A DNA stretch of 29,294 nucleotides from the NCBI GenBank assembly GCA_035402645.1, contig DAONDQ010000023.1, forward strand, positions 1 through 29,294, read 5' to 3'. Below, one piece after another: positions 15,792 through 23,362 of this stretch; the stretch's first letter is position 1; every line of letters starts with the position of its first letter. The notes under the pieces were generated by a model. That model was not told the DNA's origin. It searched no databases and saw only the letters and a list, made by a program, of their open reading frames with translations. Source of the stretch: DAONDQ01 sp035402645 (lineage in GTDB: Bacteria; Cloacimonadota; Cloacimonadia; Cloacimonadales; DAONDQ01). The translations under genes and the position numbers were made by a program.

Positions 15792-17108
15792 TTATTCTTC
15801 TTTCGCTTTCGCTTTTGGCTTAGCCTTCGGCTTTTCCTGCTTTTCTTCTTCCTGCTCAGGTGTTTTCGGAACAGGTTTAATATATGTTATGGATTTTTCA
15901 AGTTCTGTAAAGATTTTTTCTTCAATGATGTCATTATCCAGTTCTTCCGGATCGACATGGTCAGGATGATTCTTCTTGAAATCATCGACACTTTCCTTGT
16001 GTTCTGCTGCCATCTTGGCTATGAAGGCTTCCTGATCCTCTTTCGTCACTTCGATCTGATAGATCTCTTTCAGCTTCCTGAGAATATAGAGTCTCTTCGC
16101 CTGCTTGTCAGCCAGGATCCCGTAATAGGTCTTGAACCAATCAGGAATATCCTTCCCCTTCTGGGGTTCCAGATACATGTTTGTGATACGATCAACAAAA
16201 CTTTTGGGAACCGGGAACGGATTCAATTCGTACAGTTTTGTCATGATGGCATCACGTTTTCTGTCCTCATTTCCCTTTTCATTATGTTCACGCATCTCTT
16301 CACCGATCTTTTCTCTCATATCAGCGAGTGAATCAAACTCTGCATCCTTCGCAAATTCATCATCCAGTTCAGGAAGATGACTGCGACGAATGGAATTGAT
16401 GATGATCGTAACCGGAACTTTCTTATGTACATGTTCATTTGAATGATCATGTTCTTCATGATGCAGGACATGTTCATCCATCTCGGTTGCGACGCTCTCA
16501 CCTATATTTTTTCCAACAAGGGTGGCGATCAGGTCATCATCCATATATTCATTGAAAAGGAAGAAACTGTGATTCATTTTCTTTTCTTCACTGTTTTCCT
16601 CGTATGTGACTTCCACATCGACCAGGTCACGAACCTGTACAGGACCTTCTGCTTCCAGGAATTGTGCCATCTTCTGGCGCATTTCTTCCAGATATTGGTC
16701 TATTTCTACATCCAAGGGAGTGGGCTCAAATTCAACTTCAAAATTTGAATACTGTTTCAATTCGATCTCAGGATGAACTTCGAAACGATAGGTAGCAACG
16801 AATTCCTTGCCTCTATCCCAATCGATATTCGTATTTTCGGGTTCATTTACCGGATTGATGTTATTCTCATCAATAGCCTGAAAATAGAATTTCTCCAGTG
16901 CAATCTCGTAGAATTCCTGTAAGATATAACTCTGGTATTGGTTCTCAACCATCTTTTCCGGGGCTTTTCCGGGTCTGAAACCGGGAACAGAAGCCTTCCC
17001 CTTGATCTTATTGAGTGCTCTGCGATAAATCGGTTCTGTTTCTTCGACCGATGCTGTAATGGTCATTTCCCTTAAAACGGGATCGATTTCCTTGATCTCG
17101 ACTTTCAA
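15792..17108 (-). CDS. tig: Trigger factor, ribosome-associated chaperone
   Basis: Binds at the ribosomal exit tunnel and shields nascent chains. The N-terminal domain carries the ribosome-docking signature GFRPGKAP (43-50). A PPIase-like FKBP domain follows at about 155-240, and then the helical SurA-like chaperone arms (about 250-410). The 438-aa length is typical. Two oddities: the FKBP domain holds a His-rich loop (His213, 216, 217, 220, 222, 226, 228), and the C-terminus is a charged Glu/Lys/Pro/Ala tail (about 415-438). The start is TTG at 17108 with AGGAG six bases upstream; I find no better ATG. The gene starts 27 bases after the tRNA-Leu 3' end and is followed by clpP after nine bases. 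Confidence 0.95.
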   Translation of the reverse strand: MKVEIKEIDPVLREMTITASVEETEPIYRRALNKIKGKASVPGFRPGKAPEKMVENQYQSYILQEFYEIALEKFYFQAIDENNINPVNEPENTNIDWDRGKEFVATYRFEVHPEIELKQYSNFEVEFEPTPLDVEIDQYLEEMRQKMAQFLEAEGPVQVRDLVDVEVTYEENSEEKKMNHSFFLFNEYMDDDLIATLVGKNIGESVATEMDEHVLHHEEHDHSNEHVHKKVPVTIIINSIRRSHLPELDDEFAKDAEFDSLADMREKIGEEMREHNEKGNEDRKRDAIMTKLYELNPFPVPKSFVDRITNMYLEPQKGKDIPDWFKTYYGILADKQAKRLYILRKLKEIYQIEVTKEDQEAFIAKMAAEHKESVDDFKKNHPDHVDPEELDNDIIEEKIFTELEKSITYIKPVPKTPEQEEEKQEKPKAKPKAKAKEE

Positions 17109-17135
17109 TTTATTCTCCTATCTGTTTATTATAAA

Positions 17136-17222
17136 TGGTGCGAAAGAGGGGACTTGAACCCCTACTGGTTTAACCCAACTGGATCCTAAGTCCAGCGCGT
17201 CTGCCAATTCCGCCACTTTCGC
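17136..17222 (-). tRNA. tRNA-Leu (anticodon UAG), CCA encoded
   Basis: The minus-strand acceptor arm GCGAAAG pairs fully with CTTTCGC, followed by discriminator A and an encoded CCA (17138-17136). The anticodon stem is CTGGA/TCCAG with loop CTTAGGA, giving anticodon TAG, which reads CUN leucine codons. The T arm is AGGGG-TTCAAGT-CCCCT. A long variable arm with a small TGG/CCA stem fits class II tRNA-Leu. It lies just upstream of tig on the same strand. Confidence 0.95.
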
Positions 17223-17225
17223 GTA

Positions 17226-17258
17226 ATGTTATTTTTTCTGGAGGGCTTTTGATGTCAA
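17226..17258 (-). promoter_or_regulatory. Candidate promoter for the tRNA-Leu/tig/clpPX unit
   Basis: A perfect TTGACA -35 hexamer is read on the minus strand at 17258-17253. The -10 is unclear: AAATAA or TAACAT lie at 18 and 21 bases, and either would put the start of transcription very close to the tRNA 5' end at 17222. Kept as a weak candidate. Confidence 0.3.
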
Positions 17259-17358
17259 GTATTGATAATCAAAGCGATTCCATTCAGAAGACAGTACGAA
17301 TTGACGCCAATCAAGCGTATTCAAATGGATTCGATGGCTCAAACTCATTTCATAATGT

Positions 17359-17387
17359 AAAAAGAGGCTGGTAGAAATACCAGCCTC
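17359..17387 (-). terminator. Rho-independent terminator after the TPR lipoprotein gene
   Basis: A perfect 10-bp stem, GAGGCTGGTA with TACCAGCCTC (17364-17373 with 17378-17387), with a GAAA/TTTC loop. On the minus strand it is followed by TTTTT. It lies 22 bases after the stop of the 17410-18588 gene. Confidence 0.94.
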
Positions 17388-17409
17388 CTGAATGTTAATA
17401 ATATGATTT

Positions 17410-18588
17410 TTACATCTTTTTCAGGATATTGTTGTAGTACGTGACCATATCCTTCTTACCCAATTTTCCTGCAGCGAGCACGATAAACTGGACAGCAAGT
17501 TTGGAATTAGATTCCTTTTCATACCATTGCTGGGCTATAGGCAACAGGTCAGCATACATATTGTTCTGTGATAGAAAATAGCAGAACTGGCTCAAATTCT
17601 CTGTAGAATCATCCAATTCAATCAATTTGTTGTAGTACTTTTTGACATCATCTGTCTTCTTCAATTCCTGTGCAAAATTCTTCGCATTCTCAACAGCATC
17701 GAGGTTGTTCGGATCGATTGCCAGAATTTTCACATCTGTATCATAAGCTTCCTGGTACATCTTCTTATCATAGTAAATTCCGACCAGGTTGAAGAGGTTA
17801 CCGACATCATTTGGTTTCAGTTCTGCGATCTGTTGGAACACGGGCAACGCCTTGTCTGTTTCTTTATTCGTATAATAGAAAGCGCCCAGTTTTGACAGGG
17901 TATCCGGATCTTTCGGATTGATTGCCAGAAGTTTGTTCAGAAGACCTTCGATTTTTGCATTGTAAGATGCTTTCTCATTATCGGGAGCATTTGTTTGTTG
18001 ATCCTGGTAAATGAAAAGGAGCATTTTCATGGGTTCAGGTTTCGAAGGATCGAGTTGATTCAATTTCTCAAAAATAGGAATCGCAGTCGTGTAATCCTGT
18101 GCTGATACATAATCCTTACCGGTGCGGAAGATCCTGGCTTCGCAGCCCTGCATCTTCTTCGTGGTTTCCTTTATCCATTCTTCTTCATCCTTGGATAAAT
18201 CAGATTGATCCTTCGCCAGTGATTGGAATTGCTGATACTTCTGATATGCTTGTATATAAGAATCAACAGAAGCATTGTCATGAGCGATTCTCTGTTTCGC
18301 CTGGTCTTCCATCGACTTGGTTGTATCGATGGGTTCTCCAACTTTCTCTTCACCCCAAGCAAAATAAATATCACCGGATTTCTTGATTGATTCAAGGTTG
18401 TTGGGATTTTCCTTCAGGACTTCCTTATAGAAATCCATGGCTTTATCAAGTTTCATTTGTTGAAGATACATGTTTGCATTTCGCAGACTTACTCTACCCT
18501 TTGGTGTCATCTTTTCCTTTGCATTGGCACAGGAAATACCAAAGAGGGAAATCGTTACTGCCAATATAACGAATAAGTATTTACGCAT
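17410..18588 (-). CDS. TPR-repeat lipoprotein
   Basis: A 392-aa protein. The N-terminus MRKYLFVILAVTISLFGISC looks like a lipoprotein signal with Cys20 as the lipidated residue; the -3 position is Gly, so the lipobox is slightly atypical. The rest is a run of tetratricopeptide repeats, for example about 32-65 (NANMYLQQMKLDKAMDFYKE), then units starting around DYTTAIPIFEKLNQLDPS, TDKALPVFQQIAELKPND and MYQEAYDTDVKILAIDPNN. It is probably a periplasmic, membrane-tethered scaffold. Its position directly downstream of lptF-lptG (77-base gap, no terminator between) suggests an envelope role, but that is inference from neighbours. The start has GGAG eight bases upstream. Confidence 0.85.
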   Translation of the reverse strand: MRKYLFVILAVTISLFGISCANAKEKMTPKGRVSLRNANMYLQQMKLDKAMDFYKEVLKENPNNLESIKKSGDIYFAWGEEKVGEPIDTTKSMEDQAKQRIAHDNASVDSYIQAYQKYQQFQSLAKDQSDLSKDEEEWIKETTKKMQGCEARIFRTGKDYVSAQDYTTAIPIFEKLNQLDPSKPEPMKMLLFIYQDQQTNAPDNEKASYNAKIEGLLNKLLAINPKDPDTLSKLGAFYYTNKETDKALPVFQQIAELKPNDVGNLFNLVGIYYDKKMYQEAYDTDVKILAIDPNNLDAVENAKNFAQELKKTDDVKKYYNKLIELDDSTENLSQFCYFLSQNNMYADLLPIAQQWYEKESNSKLAVQFIVLAAGKLGKKDMVTYYNNILKKM

Positions 18589-18665
18589 TTTATTAACTCC
18601 TTAAAGTTATACATTAAAGATAGGGTTTTGCCTTCTGAGAATTCGTCAAGTAAATTTGATACACA

Positions 18666-19754
18666 CTATATTTCAGCTTTCCAGAGGAAAGTCATGCCAA
18701 GTGACAGGAAGATCACATTCGGTAGCCAGGCAGCCATGATGGGTGATAAAATAGCATTATAACCCAGGCTTTGTGAAACCCGCAAGGCTGTAAGATACAA
18801 GAAGCAAACCAGCAATCCCACCATGAAAATCCATCCTCTGCCTTTGCTTCTCATATTGGAAGTGGCAACGGGAACACAGAAGAAAAGTATGATGAAATTT
18901 GCCAGAGGGTATGATATCTTCATATACAGATCGACCATCTGCTTTGTGTACTTTTCTCCCACCTTTTGAAGTCTGTTCACGTATGACTTCAGTTCGAAAT
19001 AATTCATCGACATCGGTTTCTTCGCACTCTTGACAAAATCGATTGGTGTCACATCGACCATGGGAAGATAGGTTGTCTGAAAATGCTGATAGGTTTTCGG
19101 TTGATGATTGGCAAAAGTTCGGATATCACAATTCCGGAACAGCCATTTGCCGGCAGTCCAAGTTGCATCAGAAGCAGAGATCTTCTGCGTGATCTCACCA
19201 CTGTTGGGATCAAAGACTGAGATATCGATGACTTTCAACTGATTGCGATAACCGTCAAAAAATCCGATATAATAGAGTTGATTCTGCTTTCCGATGTAGT
19301 GTATTCTCGATCTGAGTTTTTCATCCTCAGGGGGTTGATTCTTGATCTTCACATTATAAACATAGTCTCGCGATGTCTCTGCCCAGGGAAGCACATATTC
19401 ACCGAATATACCCATGAATGCACTGATCACCAAGCCTATAAACAATATCGGCATCACCATCCTTTTGACACTAATACCCGCTGCTCTGACAGCAATGGAT
19501 TCATTGTATTTCGCCAACGAATTCATCATAAAGAGTCCTGTCAGCAACAGTGTGATGGGTGAAGTTAAAACAAACAGGTATGGAAGATTCAGAAGATAAT
19601 AACTGACGGCAAGCTGGAAAGTAGCACCGCTTCTGATGAGTCTCGGAAGACGGTCAATAACATCGATGACAATGAACAGCACAGAAAAGGAACTCAGTAT
19701 GATGAAATATGTGTTCAGGAACTGGCGCATGAAATAACGGTCGAGCAATTTCAT
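18666..19754 (-). CDS. lptG: LPS export ABC transporter permease, LptF/LptG family (LptG-like)
   Basis: Inner-membrane permease of the Lpt machine that pulls LPS out of the membrane towards the periplasmic bridge (PF03739). The 362-aa protein has three N-terminal membrane segments (about 10-35, 58-85, 98-122), a periplasmic jelly-roll (about 125-260) and three C-terminal membrane segments (about 270-360). The conserved family opening is visible: LDRYFMRQFLNTYFIILSSF, then RLIRSGATFQLAVSYYLLNLPY and AVRAAGISVKRM. Two consecutive ATG codons exist (19757, 19754); I prefer the second, five bases after AGGAG. The ribosome site overlaps the lptF stop. LptG rather than LptF is assigned by gene order and shorter length, so the F/G labels could be exchanged. 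Confidence 0.85.
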   Translation of the reverse strand: MKLLDRYFMRQFLNTYFIILSSFSVLFIVIDVIDRLPRLIRSGATFQLAVSYYLLNLPYLFVLTSPITLLLTGLFMMNSLAKYNESIAVRAAGISVKRMVMPILFIGLVISAFMGIFGEYVLPWAETSRDYVYNVKIKNQPPEDEKLRSRIHYIGKQNQLYYIGFFDGYRNQLKVIDISVFDPNSGEITQKISASDATWTAGKWLFRNCDIRTFANHQPKTYQHFQTTYLPMVDVTPIDFVKSAKKPMSMNYFELKSYVNRLQKVGEKYTKQMVDLYMKISYPLANFIILFFCVPVATSNMRSKGRGWIFMVGLLVCFLYLTALRVSQSLGYNAILSPIMAAWLPNVIFLSLGMTFLWKAEI

Positions 19755-19762
19755 CATATCTC

Positions 19763-21064
19763 CTATATCTTGAGCAATTTTGCCAGTTTGTCTTTGAGTT
19801 TTGGAAAATCGAACAGATTCTTCTCACGAATGGAAGCAGAAATCAACAATCCTGCAACAATCAGGAACACAATATTGGATATCCACATGGCAATGAAAGG
19901 TGACATGATTCCCTTGTCAGCCATCTGCTCACCGCCCACAAGAGACACATAATAGATGAGGAAAATGAAGGAACTGACTGAAAATGCCATCCCTATCCCG
20001 CTTGACTTCGTCATCAGCCCCAGGGGAATACCGATTAGAATGAAAATGATGCAGGCAAAGGCAATCGAATATTTTTTATTCAGTTCCACCTTGAACGAAC
20101 GTATGCTGTCCTCGAGGTCAGCAAGCCTGTTCTTGTTCATGGTCAGCATTACATCTGCCTTCCTGGCTTCCATCTTGTACTCTTCATTGTTCGGATCCGC
20201 ACCAAAGAAGACACGCTTTCGTTCCAGGCGATAATTTTCCCTCTTCAATAACGCCATTTCATTCTGTTTATCCTGGATCTCTGTGCGTAGCTGTTTCGCT
20301 CCCATTTCTCGGTCACTGCGAAAACTGCTTTCGGAAAAATCGATACTATTCCCGAGATCCTTGATGTTCAAGATGAGTTTTTTGAAAGACCGAATCTCGA
20401 ATTTATCAGGATTCTTGTCATCACGACTCATCATCTCCCCATCATACAATATGGCACGCATCGCATTTCCAGAAGACAATTGCACAATATTGCCCCGCTT
20501 CGCTGTGATAGTCTTGGGATAATGGCTGCTTCCAGTATCATATATGATGATACCCTTCATGACAATGCCGTTATTCTCCTTAACATAGATCGTGTAATCT
20601 GTGACTGAATTGAATTCCCCCGGCTTGATGATGGTCATGGGTTTATAATAGGCAATCCTGATCATCAGGTTCTTTAATCGATGATTCGTTTCAGGCAGGA
20701 TACTATTGTTAAAGTAGATCATGAATGCGGAAAGTAGAATCCCAATCAGTACAAGCGGCGTTATCAGTCGATAAACATTGATCCCGGCAGATTTCATGGC
20801 AATGATCTCTGAGTCCACCTGCAATCTGCCAAATGCCATGATCGTCGCAATCAGAACTGCCATCGGTATGGAAAGCGCAAGCAGGAATGGAACTGTCAAA
20901 CCAAATACATTCAGGATGGTAAAGATATCCAAATGCTTCTCGATGATCACATTCAGCAGATCCATGATCTGGTCCAGTAAAAGGACAAAGGTCACAACCA
21001 TCAGCGAAATGAAGAAGGGTGCTATATGCTCCTTTAATACATACCGATCGAGTGTCCTTGTCAT
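19763..21064 (-). CDS. lptF: LPS export ABC transporter permease, LptF/LptG family (LptF-like), with coiled-coil insert
   Basis: Partner permease of the product of the downstream gene. The 433-aa protein has membrane segments at about 13-35, 48-80 and 98-122, then a periplasmic jelly-roll (about 140-245) and C-terminal segments (about 332-415). Family features include LDRYVLKEHIAPFFISL, ALSIPMAVLIATIMAFGRL and EIIAMKSAGINVYRL. Between the jelly-roll and the fourth membrane segment lies a long charged, coiled-coil-like stretch (about 251-332: ...DKQNEMALLKRENYRLERKR...), which explains why it is about 70 residues longer than LptG. The start at 21064 has GGAAAG five bases upstream and follows the ligA stop by 34 bases, so ligA, lptF and lptG are likely one transcript. 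LptB and LptC are not in the window. Confidence 0.85.
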   Translation of the reverse strand: MTRTLDRYVLKEHIAPFFISLMVVTFVLLLDQIMDLLNVIIEKHLDIFTILNVFGLTVPFLLALSIPMAVLIATIMAFGRLQVDSEIIAMKSAGINVYRLITPLVLIGILLSAFMIYFNNSILPETNHRLKNLMIRIAYYKPMTIIKPGEFNSVTDYTIYVKENNGIVMKGIIIYDTGSSHYPKTITAKRGNIVQLSSGNAMRAILYDGEMMSRDDKNPDKFEIRSFKKLILNIKDLGNSIDFSESSFRSDREMGAKQLRTEIQDKQNEMALLKRENYRLERKRVFFGADPNNEEYKMEARKADVMLTMNKNRLADLEDSIRSFKVELNKKYSIAFACIIFILIGIPLGLMTKSSGIGMAFSVSSFIFLIYYVSLVGGEQMADKGIMSPFIAMWISNIVFLIVAGLLISASIREKNLFDFPKLKDKLAKLLKI

Positions 21065-21098
21065 CGAATCTTTCCTTTCATGCTAAAATACGGGTTCA

Positions 21099-23099
21099 TC
21101 AAGCCTTTCCCATCATTTTCAAGAGATCTGCTTCCGTGATGATTGCCACAGTTCCCAACTGCCTTGCTTTGTCCAGTTTTGAACCGGGATTTTCTCCAAC
21201 AATCAGGTAATTCAGGTTTTTACTGACTGCACTGATCATCTTACCACCTTCAGATTCTATCAGTTCTTCCATTGCTTTTCTATCGTAATTCGGAAGAGTT
21301 CCCGTAATCAGGAATGTACTCCCGTCGAGTATATTTCCCTTTGTATTCATCACTCCGGCAAATTGCAGCCCGGCTTCTCGCAATGCTTCGATCATCTTCA
21401 GATTATCCTCATTACTGAAGAAATCGATGATCGAGTCTGCAATTTTATCCCCAATCTCCGGAACCTGGGTCAATTCTTCAAGTGTAGCCTTTTTCAAGGC
21501 ATCGATACTCTCGAAGTGTTTTGCCAAGACTTTCGAAACCTTCTCACCAACATAACGGATGCCCAATCCGTAAAGCACTTTTGCAAATGGCTGCTGCTTG
21601 GATTTCTCGATTGCATTTTTCAGATTTTGGACAGAACGCTCTCCCTTGCCTTCCAATTGCTGTACCTTGTCATAATCGATATGATAAATATCTTCAACAG
21701 CATGTATGATACCGTTTTCAAGCAACTGGGAGATCAGGGCTTCACCCAACCCATCAATATCCATTGCATCACGATCGACAAAATGCTCGATACTCCTCTG
21801 CAATTGAGCAGGGCAGTTGGCATTGTCACAATAAGTGATGACTCCTTCTTCCTCCCTGAATAATGGACTTCCGCATACAGGGCAATGTTCAGGAAGAACG
21901 ATCTCCTTTGCATCGGAAGGTCTCATACTCAAGTCCGCACCCAGTATCTTGGGGATGATCTCCCCTGACTTGATAACCGTCACCATATCTCCAATCCTGA
22001 TGCCAAGTCGCTTGATCTCATCATCATTATGCAGGGTTGCGCGGCTTACGGTTGAACCGGATATGTACACCGGTTCCAATTCAGCAACAGGAGTGACTGC
22101 TCCCGTTCTACCCACTTGAAAAATCACATTCAGCAGACGGGTCTTTTTCTCCTGAGCCTTGAATTTATATGCAATCGCCCATTTCGGCGACTTGGCGGTG
22201 AAGCCGAGTTCCTTCTGCAATTTGAAGGAGTTGATCTTCACAACGATGCCGTCGATATCCACATCCAGTTCTGATCTCCTCTTATCCCATTCAGCGCAGT
22301 ATGCCCGGATTTCCTTCAGTGATTTTGCTACTTTCGTATAAGGATTCACGGGAAATTCATTGCTCTTCAGAAAAGCAAGAAGATCTGACTGCCTTGTCAC
22401 GTCATGATGATTGAATAGACCAACAGTATAGAAAAATGCTTCAAGATTTCTTTCAGAAACGATCCTGCTATCCTTGAGTTTAATTGTCCCTGCCGCTGCA
22501 TTGCGTGGATTGGCAAATTGCTTTTCCCCTGCTTTTTCGCGCTCGCTATTGATACGGATAAACTCAGATATTGGCAGGAAAATCTCCCCTCTCACTTCAA
22601 TCGGATCTGCATATGCGATCATCGTAGGAATGGAACCGATCGTACGAACATTCGCCGTGACATCTTCGCCTTCGTAGCCATCTCCACGGGTCACTGCATA
22701 TTGCAGGATTCCATTTTCATAATAGAGATTTATACTGAATCCATCGAGTTTATGTTCGAGCGTGACTTCGGGAAATGCACCTTGCGCATCGGCTATCTTT
22801 AATAGGAATTCCGCTAATTCATCAAGGCTATAAGCATTGTCGAGGCTATACATCCTTTCTTTGTGGCGTATGACCCTGGCACCTGGTGAGACATCAGTCC
22901 CGATCTTGTTCACCGGCGACTTCGTTGTTTTGAATTGCGGAAATTGTTCTTCCAACTCACGCAGTTTCCTGACAAGCTGATCGTATTCGTAGTCACTGAT
23001 CGTGGGCTGGGTAAAAGCATAATACTGCTCATCCATTTCAGCGATACGCTTCCGCAGTTTTTCGATTTCCTTCAATGCCTGTTCAGGTTTCATGCTCAT
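21099..23099 (-). CDS. ligA: NAD-dependent DNA ligase
   Basis: Seals nicks between Okazaki fragments and in repair, using NAD+. Domains in the 666-aa protein: Ia (EMDEQYYAFTQPTISDYEYD, NAD binding), the adenylation domain with Lys117 in EHKLDG, then an OB fold (IDGIVVKIN; GRTGAVTPVAELEPV). The Cys4 zinc finger is Cys406, Cys409, Cys424 and Cys429. Helix-hairpin-helix repeats (GLGEALISQLLENG; ALYGLGIRYVG-type; LTQVPEIGDKIADSI) and a C-terminal BRCT domain (about 588-666) complete it. All expected parts are present and the length is standard. The start is ATG at 23099 with a GGATGAG stretch ahead; a second ATG two codons later is also possible. Confidence 0.97.
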   Translation of the reverse strand: MSMKPEQALKEIEKLRKRIAEMDEQYYAFTQPTISDYEYDQLVRKLRELEEQFPQFKTTKSPVNKIGTDVSPGARVIRHKERMYSLDNAYSLDELAEFLLKIADAQGAFPEVTLEHKLDGFSINLYYENGILQYAVTRGDGYEGEDVTANVRTIGSIPTMIAYADPIEVRGEIFLPISEFIRINSEREKAGEKQFANPRNAAAGTIKLKDSRIVSERNLEAFFYTVGLFNHHDVTRQSDLLAFLKSNEFPVNPYTKVAKSLKEIRAYCAEWDKRRSELDVDIDGIVVKINSFKLQKELGFTAKSPKWAIAYKFKAQEKKTRLLNVIFQVGRTGAVTPVAELEPVYISGSTVSRATLHNDDEIKRLGIRIGDMVTVIKSGEIIPKILGADLSMRPSDAKEIVLPEHCPVCGSPLFREEEGVITYCDNANCPAQLQRSIEHFVDRDAMDIDGLGEALISQLLENGIIHAVEDIYHIDYDKVQQLEGKGERSVQNLKNAIEKSKQQPFAKVLYGLGIRYVGEKVSKVLAKHFESIDALKKATLEELTQVPEIGDKIADSIIDFFSNEDNLKMIEALREAGLQFAGVMNTKGNILDGSTFLITGTLPNYDRKAMEELIESEGGKMISAVSKNLNYLIVGENPGSKLDKARQLGTVAIITEADLLKMMGKA

Positions 23100-23240
23100 A
23101 ATTTCTCATCCTTTTCATGATACATCATCATTCATCAGATGAATTTGGGCAATAAAATTTTTCTACCATTCGTGTTACATGTATTTGAAATTCAAGGTTT
23201 CTATATATTATCCATTACCTGCAAAGTCACTTGAGGTAAT

Positions 23241-23319
23241 CCAATCTGTTTCCAATCCCATACCAATCCCTTTCCAATCCCTTACCAATCTCTTTGGATT
23301 GGAATGGGATTGGTATACC
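23241..23319. repeat. 11-bp periodic tandem array with inverted tail, CCAATCCCNTW consensus
   Basis: Five forward units of exactly 11 bases: ccaatctgttt (23241), ccaatcccata (23252), ccaatcccttt (23263), ccaatccctta (23274) and ccaatctcttt (23285). They are followed on the complementary strand by two more units (ggattggaatg and ggattggtata, about 23296-23317). The last two forward and the two inverted units can form a hairpin of about 17 bp with two mismatches. It lies between the 23363 gene and ligA; there is no T run, so it is not a standard terminator. Confidence 0.9.
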
Positions 23320-23362
23320 ATGGGTATAGGTCAAGTATCTGCTTGGTAAGCGTAATGAAATC

